A DNA stretch of 64,000 bases from Aquipuribacter nitratireducens (GTDB taxonomy: Bacteria; Actinomycetota; Actinomycetes; Actinomycetales; JBBAYJ01): NCBI RefSeq assembly GCF_037860835.1, contig NZ_JBBEOG010000001.1, positions 310,001 through 374,000 of the forward strand, written 5' to 3'. Position numbers and translations under genes: made by a program. Positions 8,485 to 16,145 of the stretch are shown in pieces. The notes beneath the pieces were generated by a model. The model was given only the letters and a program-made list of their open reading frames with translations. It was not told where the DNA came from and searched no databases. Numbering within the stretch: position 1 is the first letter of the stretch; each line of letters opens with the position of its first letter.

Positions 8485-9125
8485 GACGCCTCCTTCGTCC
8501 GGGTCGGCCCGACAGGCCGGGTCTCGAGGATGGCACGCAGCGCGGCCCGCGCCCGGTGCAGGAGCACGCGCTGGTTGGCGGCGGACACCTGGAGCACGGC
8601 GCACGCCTCCTCCGCGGTGAGGCCCTCCACGTCGCGGAGCAGGACGACGAGCCGCTGCCGCGGTGGCAGCTGCGACAGAGCCTGGGCGAGCACGGCGCGC
8701 GTCTCGGCGCGCTCGGCGGCGTCCTCGGGGTCCTCGTGCCACGGCCGGGGTGCGCCGGCGTCCGTCCAGTGCCGTCGCCACGGGTCCTCGGTGCGGAAGC
8801 GGGCCGGGTCGACGCTCGGGCCGCCGTCCTGCTCCGGCAGCAGGACGGTCCGCGCCTCGGTCGTGCCGCGTCGGCGTGCCGTGTAGAGGACGATCCGGAA
8901 CACCCACGTCCGCAGGCTCGCCTCCGCCCGGAAGCCGTCGAGGCCCTCGACGACGGCGAGCCACGCGTCCTGCACGACGTCCCGGGCGCTCTCGTCGGTC
9001 CGCACGCACGTGCGGGCCAGCCTCAGCATGCCCGGCGACCACTGCTCGACGAGGGCGCGGAACGCGGCCTCGTCGCCCGCGAGCAGCCGCTCGACGAGCT
9101 CGGCGTCCGGCCGGACGGTGGGCAC
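8481..9125 (-). CDS. ECF-type RNA polymerase sigma factor
   Basis: A 214-residue sigma-70 family protein. Region 2 reads RLARTCVRTDESARDVVQDAWLAVVEGLDGFR with core-binding and -10-recognition helices (SLRTWVFRIVLYTARRR). After an acidic linker, region 4 reads LPPRQRLVVLLRDVEGLTAEEACAVLQVSAANQRVLLHRARAALRAIL, the -35-binding helix-turn-helix. The GTG at 9125 is the likely start; the frame runs further but without family sequence. It is co-translated with the anti-sigma gene. The regulon is unknown; the redox operon at 4388-8187 is the nearest candidate target. Confidence 0.9.
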   Translation of the reverse strand: MPTVRPDAELVERLLAGDEAAFRALVEQWSPGMLRLARTCVRTDESARDVVQDAWLAVVEGLDGFRAEASLRTWVFRIVLYTARRRGTTEARTVLLPEQDGGPSVDPARFRTEDPWRRHWTDAGAPRPWHEDPEDAAERAETRAVLAQALSQLPPRQRLVVLLRDVEGLTAEEACAVLQVSAANQRVLLHRARAALRAILETRPVGPTRTKEAS

Positions 9126-9201
9126 GTGCTCACGGTAGGTCCGCGGGCGCCACGACGGGAGCCCCCGCGTAACGCCGGCGTCGCCCGCGACACCGGACAG
9201 C

Positions 9202-9921
9202 ATGTCGCCCGACGAGACCGTCCAGGCGCGCGACCTGCGCGCGTGCGTCATGAACTGCACCCTCAAGCCGAGCCCCGAGCGCTCGCACACCGCGGGCCTG
9301 CTCGCGGTCCCGGTCGGCATCCTGCGGGACCAGGGGGTCGTCGTCGACGAGATCCGCGCCGTCGACCACGACATCGCCCCCGGCGTGTGGCCGGACATGC
9401 GCGAGCACGGCGCCCGCAGCGACGACTGGCCGCTGCTCGCCGAGCGCGTGCTGGCCGCCGACATCCTCGTCGTCGGCTCCCCGATCTGGCTGGGGGACAA
9501 GTCGAGCGTCGCGACCCGCGTCGTCGAGCGCCTCTACGCCATGTCCGGGCAGCTCAACGCCGCCGGTCAGTACGCCTACTACGGGCGCGTCGCCGGGTGC
9601 GTCGTGACGGGCAACGAGGACGGCGCCAAGCACGTCGCGATGAACGTCCTGTACTCCCTCCAGCACCTCGGCTACACGATCCCGCCGCAGGCCGACGCCG
9701 CGTGGCTCGGGGAGGCCGGCCCCGGCCCGTCGTACCTCGACGAGGGCTCCGGCGGCCCGGAGAACGACTTCACCCAGCGCAACGCGACGTTCATGGCGTG
9801 GAACCTGCTCCACCTCGCGCTGCTGCTGCGACGCAGCGGTGGCTTCCCCGTCGGGGGCAACAGCAGGTCGGCGTGGGACGCCGGGGAGCGGGCCGGGCAC
9901 CCCAACCCCGAGTACCGCTGA
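9202..9921 (+). CDS. Flavodoxin/NADPH-dependent FMN reductase family protein
   Basis: A 239-residue protein of the flavodoxin-like fold. LRACVMNCTLKPSPERSHTAGLLAVPVGILRDQG is the FMN phosphate-binding loop region, LAADILVVGSPIWLGDKSS the second flavin loop, and YAYYGRVAGCVVTGNEDGAKHVAMNVLYSLQHLGYTIPP the third. Such enzymes use NAD(P)H to reduce FMN, quinones or small molecules. It is divergent from the ECF sigma gene, with 76 bases between the starts. A hairpin terminator (9928-9962) follows directly. Confidence 0.85.
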   Translation: MSPDETVQARDLRACVMNCTLKPSPERSHTAGLLAVPVGILRDQGVVVDEIRAVDHDIAPGVWPDMREHGARSDDWPLLAERVLAADILVVGSPIWLGDKSSVATRVVERLYAMSGQLNAAGQYAYYGRVAGCVVTGNEDGAKHVAMNVLYSLQHLGYTIPPQADAAWLGEAGPGPSYLDEGSGGPENDFTQRNATFMAWNLLHLALLLRRSGGFPVGGNSRSAWDAGERAGHPNPEYR

Positions 9922-9927
9922 CGGAAC

Positions 9928-9962
9928 GGAGCCCGGCCACCCACGCGGGGTGACCGGGCTCC
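9928..9962. terminator. Hairpin terminator between convergent genes
   Basis: Perfect 9-bp arms (GGAGCCCGG at 9928-9936 and CCGGGCTCC at 9954-9962), with a second short inner pairing in the loop. It lies between the flavodoxin-like gene (plus) and the 5'-nucleotidase gene (minus), so it can serve both. There is no U-tract, as is usual in high-GC actinobacteria. Confidence 0.7.
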
Positions 9963-9982
9963 GGTCGCGTGCCGGGACCCGC

Positions 9983-11761
9983 TCAGGGGAGCAGGCGCTC
10001 GCCCTCGCGCACGAGCCACCACGACTCGTCGGCGAAGTCGGCGGGGTCGATGACCCCGCGCGCCTGCGCCCACTCGATGAGCAGCTGGCGGATCTCCTGC
10101 TGCTCGTTGTAGACCACCGGGGCCGTCGACACGTGCGGGAAGTTGCCGCCGCCGGAGCGGCGGTAGTTGTTGACGGCGACGACGAAGACGTCGTCGTCGG
10201 CGACGGGCGTCCCGTCCGGGTGGACGAGGCGGGTGACGCGCTCACCGACCGGACGGCTGACGTCGAGGTCGTACTCGACGCCCGCGAGCTGGTCGTAGTT
10301 GTAGTCCGGCGTGCCGCCGGCGTTCGTGATCGCCTCCGGGTCGACGGCACCGGTCGCGGGGACCTGCGTGAAGTACTTCGCGGAGTACTCGAGGTAGTCC
10401 CGCACCTGCGCGCCGGTCATCTCGACGGCCTCGAGGGTGTTGTCGTAGATGTAGAGGCCCGCGATGTCGCGGATCGTGACGTCGCCGGCGGGGAACACGG
10501 CCTCGCGGCTGAACGGAGCGGCGATCGACAGCACCGGGGTGTCGTCGTAGGCGGTGCCGTCGAGGGCGGCGTCGACGGTCTCGGTCTGCACCTGCTGGAT
10601 GAAGTCGAGGATGGCGGTGTCCTCGTAGCGGCTCGTCACCGCGGAGAGCTCCTCGGTCGAGGTCGCGACGACCTGGTTGACGTAGTCGACGGCGGTCTCG
10701 TGGTACTCCTGCGTGGCGGCGAGGACGGCCGGGTGCTCCGGGTAGTCGCGGGTGCGCAGCGCGGTCGCGTCCTTCGCGACGACGTCCCACTGGCCGCGGA
10801 CCTTCTCCAGCGCGATGTCGACGCGGGAGACGGTGGCGCCCCACCGGTAGGGCTGGGTGAGGAGGACCTCCTCGCCGCTCACCTCGTTGACGACGACCTG
10901 CGAGGGCGCGTCGCGGTGGGTGTGGCCGACGACCATCATGTCGATGCCGGGGACGGTCCGGGCCACGACGTCGGAGGGGTTCTCCGCGGGCAGCTCGGGG
11001 CCGTAGGACGACCCGCCGCCGGTGCCGGCGTGGGAGAGGACGACGACGACGTCGGCCTGGGCGTCGACGACCGGCACCCAGCGCTGCGCGGTCTCGATTA
11101 TGTCGAGGAACTCGACGCGGCCCTCGACGTTGCCCTTGTCCCAGATCGCCGAGCCGGGCGTCGTGAGCCCGAGGACGCCGACGGTGACGGGCTTGTGGCC
11201 GGGCACCTGCACGCGCTGCAGCGTGTAGGGCTGGTGGTACGGCTCGCCGGTCGCGGCGTCGACGACGTTCGCGCCCAGCACGGGGTGCTCCGCGTCGTCC
11301 TCGTACGCCTGGAGGAGGTCGAGGCCGTAGTTGTACTCGTGGTTGCCGACGACCTGGGCGTCGTAGCCGATGGCGTCGTAGGCGGCGGCCATCGGGTGCT
11401 CGAGGCCGGTCCCGGTGACGGGCTGCTGCTTGGCGTAGAAGTACGTGAGCGGCGTGCCCTGGAGGAAGTCGCCGTTGTCGACGACGAGGACGCGGTCCTC
11501 GCCCTGCTCGGCGCGCACCGCCTCGACGACGGAGGCGACGCGGGCGAGGCCCGTCGCGTCGCCGGAGCGCTCGGAGTAGGGGGCGTTGCGGAAGTAGTCC
11601 CAGTCCTGGACCCGGCCGTGGAGGTCGGTCGTCGCGAGGACGGTGAGCTCGAGCTCGTGGGCGCCGGAGCGGCCCGGGCTCGCCGCCGCGTGGAGCGGCG
11701 CGACCGCCGTGACCGCGAGGGCGGCGACGGCGATCGAGGCGGTGGTGACGGAACGACGCAT
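9983..11761 (-). CDS. Secreted bifunctional metallophosphatase/5'-nucleotidase
   Basis: A 592-residue UshA-type protein. The N-terminus MRRSVTTASIAVAALAVTAVAPLHAAAS is a Sec signal peptide. The metallophosphatase domain shows TTDLHGR (Asp46, His48), DNGDFLQGTPL, GNHEYNYG, LSHAG and GHTHRD, the ligands for a two-metal centre. The C-terminal 5'-nucleotidase domain (about residues 350-540) contains FSREAVFPAGDVTIRD, TGAQVRDYLEYSAKYF and VAVNNYRRSGGGNFP, the nucleotide-stacking region. It likely hydrolyses extracellular nucleotides for phosphate and nucleoside uptake. It has no LPxTG or membrane anchor, so it is released. It stands as a single gene. Confidence 0.92.
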   Translation of the reverse strand: MRRSVTTASIAVAALAVTAVAPLHAAASPGRSGAHELELTVLATTDLHGRVQDWDYFRNAPYSERSGDATGLARVASVVEAVRAEQGEDRVLVVDNGDFLQGTPLTYFYAKQQPVTGTGLEHPMAAAYDAIGYDAQVVGNHEYNYGLDLLQAYEDDAEHPVLGANVVDAATGEPYHQPYTLQRVQVPGHKPVTVGVLGLTTPGSAIWDKGNVEGRVEFLDIIETAQRWVPVVDAQADVVVVLSHAGTGGGSSYGPELPAENPSDVVARTVPGIDMMVVGHTHRDAPSQVVVNEVSGEEVLLTQPYRWGATVSRVDIALEKVRGQWDVVAKDATALRTRDYPEHPAVLAATQEYHETAVDYVNQVVATSTEELSAVTSRYEDTAILDFIQQVQTETVDAALDGTAYDDTPVLSIAAPFSREAVFPAGDVTIRDIAGLYIYDNTLEAVEMTGAQVRDYLEYSAKYFTQVPATGAVDPEAITNAGGTPDYNYDQLAGVEYDLDVSRPVGERVTRLVHPDGTPVADDDVFVVAVNNYRRSGGGNFPHVSTAPVVYNEQQEIRQLLIEWAQARGVIDPADFADESWWLVREGERLLP

Positions 11762-11881
11762 GTGGTCGGGGACCCCGTTCTTCGGTAGGCGTGGGTGGAG
11801 CCGCCGAGAATGTAGGTCACCCGAACGCGTGGTCGGGAATCCGTGCGTGACGCGCAGGTGAACAGTCGTCGACGGCGGCTG

Positions 11882-13090
11882 TCAGCCCCCGACGACGCGG
11901 ACGCCGTCCTTCCACACCTCGCGGATGCGCGACCGCAGGCCGTCGAGAACCAGCGCGTCACCGGCCACGACGACCAGGTCCGCGCGCATGCCGGGTGCGA
12001 GCCGGCCGATCTCGTCCTGGAGCCCGAGCAGCTCCGCCGCGCTGGACGTCGTGGCCGCGAGGACCCGCTCCGGGCTCATGCCACCGGCGGCCATGAGCGG
12101 CAGCTCGTCGAGGTTCGTGCCGTGCGGGACGACGGCCGCGTCGGTACCCATGGCGATCCGCACGCCCGCCTCGACGGCGGCGGCGAACGACCGCTGGTGG
12201 ACGTCGACGACCTCGCGGGCCTTCGCCATGCTCGCTTCCGGGATCGACGCGCCCGCGTCGGCCGCGCGGATGACGGCGAGCGGAGCGGACAGCGTCGGCA
12301 CGAGCCACGTGCCGCGCTCGAGCATGAGGTCGATCGCCTCGTCGTCGAGGTAGATGCCGTGCTCGATGCTGCGGATGCCCGCCCGGACGGCGTTCGTGAT
12401 GCCGGCGGCGCCCTGCGCGTGCGCCATGACGGGGCGGCCCTGTGTCGTGGCCTCGGCGACCATGACGTCGAGCTCGGCGGGGGAGAAGTGCGCGTGACGG
12501 GGGTCGTCGGTCGGCGACAGGACCCCGCCCGTGGTGTGGACCTTGATGACGTCGGCGCCCGCGCGCAGCATCTGCCGGACGCCCCGGCGCACCTCGTCGG
12601 GGCCGTCGACGAGGCCCGACGGGCGGCCCGGGTGCGGGACGAAGAACTCCAGGTGCGTGCCGGACGGGACCCATTCGTCGCCGTGCCCGCCCGTGATGCT
12701 GAGCGGCGCGACGGAGATGTGCATGCGGGGCCCGACGACGAGCCCGTCGTCGACGGCCTGCTTCACCCCGAGGTCGGCGCCGCCGGCGTCCCGGACGGTC
12801 GTGATCCCCGCCGCCAGCGTCAGCTGCAGGTTCCGCGCCGCCTCGTAGAACGCGTAGCTGAACGGGGTGTACGCCATCCGCAGGGAGTCGACGCTGCTCA
12901 GCATGACGTGGACGTGGCAGTCGACGAGCCCGGGCAGCACGGTCGTGCCCGCGCAGTCGACGGCGACGTCGCCGTCGAGACCGGGTCCGACGTCGACGAC
13001 GCGACCGCCCTCGACGACGACGTCCGCTGCCGCGGGCGGCGCCCCGGTGCCGTCGAACACGGTGCCGCCGGTGAAGAGGGTGCGTGTCAT
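11882..13090 (-). CDS. Metal-dependent amidohydrolase (imidazolonepropionase/prolidase-like)
   Basis: A 402-residue amidohydrolase with a beta-sandwich at both ends (MTRTLFTGGTVFDGTG, and RLAPGMRADLVVVAGDAL) around a TIM barrel. Metal ligands are His59/His61 in GLVDCHVH, a Lys in GADVIKVHTTGG, His in PVMAHAQG and RSIEHGIYLD, and Asp in IAMGTDAAVVPHG. This pattern is shared by the actinobacterial Xaa-Pro/Xaa-Arg dipeptidase and imidazolonepropionase-related group; the substrate is not determined. The ATG is at 13090, 23 bases after the DUF1905 gene, so the two may form one unit. It has no signal peptide and is cytoplasmic. Confidence 0.87.
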   Translation of the reverse strand: MTRTLFTGGTVFDGTGAPPAAADVVVEGGRVVDVGPGLDGDVAVDCAGTTVLPGLVDCHVHVMLSSVDSLRMAYTPFSYAFYEAARNLQLTLAAGITTVRDAGGADLGVKQAVDDGLVVGPRMHISVAPLSITGGHGDEWVPSGTHLEFFVPHPGRPSGLVDGPDEVRRGVRQMLRAGADVIKVHTTGGVLSPTDDPRHAHFSPAELDVMVAEATTQGRPVMAHAQGAAGITNAVRAGIRSIEHGIYLDDEAIDLMLERGTWLVPTLSAPLAVIRAADAGASIPEASMAKAREVVDVHQRSFAAAVEAGVRIAMGTDAAVVPHGTNLDELPLMAAGGMSPERVLAATTSSAAELLGLQDEIGRLAPGMRADLVVVAGDALVLDGLRSRIREVWKDGVRVVGG

Positions 13091-13113
13091 GCGCCCACCC
13101 TCGCGCGAGAGGC

Positions 13114-13575
13114 TCAGCGCTGCCGTCCGGCGAGGAAGAGCTCGACCGCCTTCGCGATGCGCCGCTGCCGGGTCTCGTCCGTCTTCGCGCCGTTCACCTG
13201 GTCGACGTGGTAGCGCTGCAGGCTGTTCGACAGGCCCGCGAAGAACGCCGCCGCCGCCGGCCGCGCCGCGAGCGCGGCGGCGAGGTCCGCGGGCACGTCC
13301 ACCTCGCGCGGGGTGTCGGCCACGCGGAGCGTGACGTCGATCACGTCCCCGGCGGTGAGCCCTGCGGCCTCCCGCACGGCCGCGCTGACGCTGATCATCG
13401 CGCGGCCACCCATCGAGCCGACGGTGCTGCGGTACTCGTAGCCGTCGACCGTGACGTGCACGGGCGGGCGCTTCCCCGCGCCCAGTCGGTCGAGGACCTC
13501 CGGCGGCACGACGATGCCGGTGTTCCTCCCGGTCGCGTGCAGCGTCGTCGAGTACGTCACCTCGGTGCCGCCCAT
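13114..13575 (-). CDS. DUF1905/YdeI-like protein
   Basis: A 153-residue protein with an N-terminal DUF1905 beta-barrel (VTYSTTLHATGRNTGIVVPPEVLDRLGAGKRPPVHVTVDGYEYRSTVGSMGGRAMISVSA, residues 6-65). The C-terminal stretch PADLAAALAARPAAAAFFAGLSNSLQRYHVDQVNGAKTDETRQRRIAKAVELFLAGRQ matches the YdeI/bacteriocin-protection domain. Its role is not established; YdeI has been linked to peptide and polymyxin resistance in enterobacteria. It is separated from the downstream amidohydrolase by 23 bases and divergent from the His-rich gene. Confidence 0.8.
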   Translation of the reverse strand: MGGTEVTYSTTLHATGRNTGIVVPPEVLDRLGAGKRPPVHVTVDGYEYRSTVGSMGGRAMISVSAAVREAAGLTAGDVIDVTLRVADTPREVDVPADLAAALAARPAAAAFFAGLSNSLQRYHVDQVNGAKTDETRQRRIAKAVELFLAGRQR

Positions 13576-13743
13576 GGCTCTCCTCCCGCCGTGCCCCGGA
13601 TCTGTGGCGGCACTCTCCCACCAGGACGCGGCGCTCCGCAGCGACCGTGCCGCACAGCCTTGCCGCGCCCGCGGGCCGGTGGTTCCGTGGGACGACGCCC
13701 GCAGCGGGTGTCCGGTGCGGGCCCGCCGACAGAGGAGGCAGGG

Positions 13744-13911
13744 ATGACCACCACCGACGAGCGCCACGAGCACGGCGCCGAGCACACGGTCGAGGAGCAC
13801 CGACACGGCGAGGGCTGCGGCCACGAGACCGTCGAGCACGAGGGTCACGTCGACTACGTCCACGACGGGCACCGGCACGCCGAGCACGAGGGCCACTACG
13901 ACGAGCACTGA
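13744..13911 (+). CDS. Histidine-rich 55-residue metal-binding protein
   Basis: A 55-residue protein with 16 histidines and many acidic residues (EHGAEHTVEEHRHGEGCGH and HDGHRHAEHEGHYDEH) and one cysteine. AGGAGG stands just before the ATG. Very similar short proteins occur across actinobacteria, often annotated as zinc-related. Its composition strongly suggests binding of Zn, Ni or Cu as a store or chaperone, but no transporter gene is adjacent. No zinc-uptake-type operator was recognised upstream. It is followed by a terminator shared with the DsrE gene. Confidence 0.8.
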   Translation: MTTTDERHEHGAEHTVEEHRHGEGCGHETVEHEGHVDYVHDGHRHAEHEGHYDEH

Positions 13912-13928
13912 CCGGACGACGAGCACGA

Positions 13929-13956
13929 CCGGCGGCGCCGGTGACGGCGCCGCCGG
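13929..13956. terminator. Bidirectional hairpin terminator
   Basis: Perfect 11-bp arms (13929-13939 and 13946-13956) with a 6-base loop, between the ends of the convergent His-rich and DsrE genes. Confidence 0.7.
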
Positions 13957-13959
13957 GCC

Positions 13960-14472
13960 TCACACGAAGATGACCTGCGCGCCGTCCGTCTTCTCGATGA
14001 AGTCGGCCGCGCTGATGATCGCGTCGACGCCGTCCCACAGGTCGTCCTCGGTGAGGTGCTGCATGTCGGCGGACATCCGGCACGCCCACAGGTGGGCGCC
14101 GGAGTCCTTGACCTGCTGGAGGAACTCGGGGATCTCGGGCACGCCGATCTCGGCGATCGACTTCCTCATCCGCGCGGTCGCGAGCGCCGTCATGCCGGGG
14201 AGCCCGCCGAGGCCCTGCGGCATGTGGGTGGCGGTGTTGCCGAGCGGCGTGAACTTGAGGTCGTCCATCGTCGCCTTGTTGATGAGGTCGAAGCCCCAGA
14301 ACGTGAAGAACAGATGGGTCTCGACCCCCTCACCGAGGGCCGCGTTGGCGAGGACCAGGCCCGGGTAGGCCATGTCGAGGGAGCCCTTCGAGCAGATGAT
14401 CGCCAGCTTCCGGCCCGTGTCCTCCTCGTCGTCGAACGACGGGACGAGCGGTGCGGCGAGTGTCTCGGTCAT
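13960..14472 (-). CDS. DsrE/DsrF-like sulfur-carrier family protein
   Basis: A 170-residue DsrE/DsrF/DrsH-like protein. The fold starts at RKLAIICSKGSLDMAYPGLVLANAALGEGVETHLFFTFWGFDLINK, a Rossmann-like segment with a conserved Cys in IICSKG. A second Cys lies in GAHLWACRMSADM, the position used for persulfide transfer in this family. Third gene of a unit with a sulfide:quinone-reductase-like flavoprotein and a TusE/DsrC protein, 20 bases after the latter. This suggests handling of persulfide sulfur from sulfide oxidation. It is probably cytoplasmic and membrane-associated through its partners. Confidence 0.85.
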   Translation of the reverse strand: MTETLAAPLVPSFDDEEDTGRKLAIICSKGSLDMAYPGLVLANAALGEGVETHLFFTFWGFDLINKATMDDLKFTPLGNTATHMPQGLGGLPGMTALATARMRKSIAEIGVPEIPEFLQQVKDSGAHLWACRMSADMQHLTEDDLWDGVDAIISAADFIEKTDGAQVIFV

Positions 14473-14492
14473 GGTGCTGCCTCCTCGGCTGC

Positions 14493-14807
14493 TCAGACGC
14501 AGCCGCGGGGCTTCGGCAGCCCGGCGACGTACGCCATCTTCTTGGCGGGCTTTGTCGGGAAGAGGGTGAAGAGCTCCTTCGTGGGGAAGCCGCCGACGGT
14601 CGAGACGCGGCGCAGGGTCGCGGTCTCGCCCCTCTCGACGAAGTCCCGGCGCAGGAAGTCGACGACGGCGCGGTGCCGGTCGGTGAGGTCGATCCCGATC
14701 GCCTCGGCGAGGGACCCGGCGAGCTCGGGGGTCCACTCGTCGTAGCTCGTGAGGAAGCCCTCGGCGTCGACGTGGACCGACGATCCGTTGATGGTGGTGA
14801 CGGGCAT
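14493..14807 (-). CDS. TusE/DsrC-family sulfur relay protein
   Basis: A 104-residue DsrC/TusE protein. VDAEGFLTSYDEWTPELAGSLAEAIGIDLTDRHRAVVDFLRRDF and GGFPTKELFTLFPTKPAKKMAYVAGLPKPRGCV match the family. The C-terminal arm carries the penultimate cysteine (Cys103), while the second cysteine of true DsrC, ten residues earlier, is replaced by Tyr93. It should therefore act as a single-cysteine persulfide carrier (TusE-like) and not form the DsrC trisulfide loop. It starts 3 bases after the flavoprotein gene, so the two are co-translated. Confidence 0.88.
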   Translation of the reverse strand: MPVTTINGSSVHVDAEGFLTSYDEWTPELAGSLAEAIGIDLTDRHRAVVDFLRRDFVERGETATLRRVSTVGGFPTKELFTLFPTKPAKKMAYVAGLPKPRGCV

Positions 14808-14810
14808 GGC

Positions 14811-16067
14811 TCAGACCTCCACGGTCTCGTGCGACGGTTCAGGGTGCTTGCCGGCCATCGACATGTGCGCCGGCAACGGCAGCGGGCGGCCCGGCAGCAG
14901 GACGTTCCAGTACAGGTGGCGGAACGCGAGCTTGCCGAGGTGGTTGACGCGGGTCTCCTCCAGCAGCCGGAAGGGGCCCACGCGCGGCACGGGGTACGTG
15001 CCGGTCAGCGGCTGGGTGTCGTAGTTGAAGTCGATGAGCATCGCCTTGCCGTGCCCGGACTCGACGTAGCAGTTGGCGTGGCCGTCGAAGGCGTGCGTCA
15101 TCGGTTCGCCGGCGACGTGCTGGAGGAAGTTCTCGACGAACACCTCGACGGAGAAGTGCGCGACCGAACCGGCCTTCGACGTCGGCAGGTCCGCGGCGTC
15201 CCCGAGCGCCCACACGTTCGGCCAGTCGGGGGACTGCGACGTGTGCCGGTCGACGTGGACGTAGTGGAGCTCGTCGCCGAGGCCGGAGCGGGCGACGAAG
15301 TCGGCGCCCATGTTGAGCGGCACGGTGACGAGGAGGTCGAAGGGCAGTTCCCGCTCGTCGAAGGACACGAGGCGCTTGCGCTCCGCGTCGACCCGCTCGA
15401 CGACGAAGTCCGTCTCGAGTGCGATGCCGCGGCGCTCGAGCATGTGGCCGAGCTCGCGGGCCGCGACCGGCTGCGTGAACGCCGCCGACAGGGGCGTGAC
15501 GTACGTGATGTCGACCCGGTCGCGGATGCCGAGGTCGTCGAAGAACGCGTCGGCGAGGAACGTGAACTCCAGCGGCGCCACCGGGCACTTGATCGGCATC
15601 TCCGTGATGTGGACGAGCAGGCGCCCGCCGTGGAAGCCGCGGAGCGCCTCGCGCAGCGCGAGCGCGCCGGGCAGCGTGTAGAACTCGTGGACGCTGCGGT
15701 GCCACTCGCCGCCGTCGAGCATGCCGGGGGTCTGGTCCGGGCGCGGGGTCGTCCCGGTCGCGATGACGAGCTCGTCGTAGGGCAGGCGCCGCCCGTCGGT
15801 GAGCTCGACGGTGTCCGCCTCGGGCACGACCCGCTCGACCTCGCCCCGCACCCGGTGGATGCCCTGGTGGAGCGTGCTGTGCGTGGGGCGCTTGAGGTCG
15901 GCGGTGTCGTAGCGGCCGAACGGCAGGAACAGCAGCCCGGGCTGGTAGAGGTGCGCGCCGCTCGGCTCGACGACCGTCACCTCCCAGTCGTCGTCGAGAC
16001 GCCTGTGCAGCACGTTCGCCGCCATCGTGCCCGCGGTCCCCGCCCCCAGGATGAGCAGCCGTCGCAT
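14811..16067 (-). CDS. Sulfide:quinone oxidoreductase-like FAD protein
   Basis: A 418-residue flavoprotein with FAD-binding LLILGAGTAGTMAANVL (residues 4-20), VVEPSGAHLYQPGLLFLPFGRYD, LVIATGTTPRP and VWALGDAADLPTSKAGSVAHF. Cys in MPIKCPVAPLEFTFLADAFF occupies the place of a catalytic SQR cysteine; the other SQR cysteines are not obvious. SQR oxidises sulfide and passes electrons to quinone, producing persulfide. The following TusE and DsrE genes support a sulfur role. It starts 78 bases after the stop of the GAF-Fis regulator on the same strand; the gap holds a palindrome at 16127-16138. A different electron donor cannot be excluded. Confidence 0.8.
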   Translation of the reverse strand: MRRLLILGAGTAGTMAANVLHRRLDDDWEVTVVEPSGAHLYQPGLLFLPFGRYDTADLKRPTHSTLHQGIHRVRGEVERVVPEADTVELTDGRRLPYDELVIATGTTPRPDQTPGMLDGGEWHRSVHEFYTLPGALALREALRGFHGGRLLVHITEMPIKCPVAPLEFTFLADAFFDDLGIRDRVDITYVTPLSAAFTQPVAARELGHMLERRGIALETDFVVERVDAERKRLVSFDERELPFDLLVTVPLNMGADFVARSGLGDELHYVHVDRHTSQSPDWPNVWALGDAADLPTSKAGSVAHFSVEVFVENFLQHVAGEPMTHAFDGHANCYVESGHGKAMLIDFNYDTQPLTGTYPVPRVGPFRLLEETRVNHLGKLAFRHLYWNVLLPGRPLPLPAHMSMAGKHPEPSHETVEV

Positions 16068-16126
16068 GTCGACCTCCTGTGATCGTCCTGCTGACGACGC
16101 TAGGAGGCGGACGCGGCCCCGGCTCC

Positions 16127-16138
16127 GGACCTAGGTCC
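16127..16138. promoter_or_regulatory. 12-bp palindrome before the sulfur flavoprotein gene
   Basis: GGACCTAGGTCC is a perfect palindrome, 60 bases upstream of the ATG of the sulfide:quinone reductase-like gene. It could be an operator or part of a promoter for the three-gene sulfur unit. No regulator is identified. Confidence 0.35.
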
Positions 16139-16145
16139 CGGCGGC

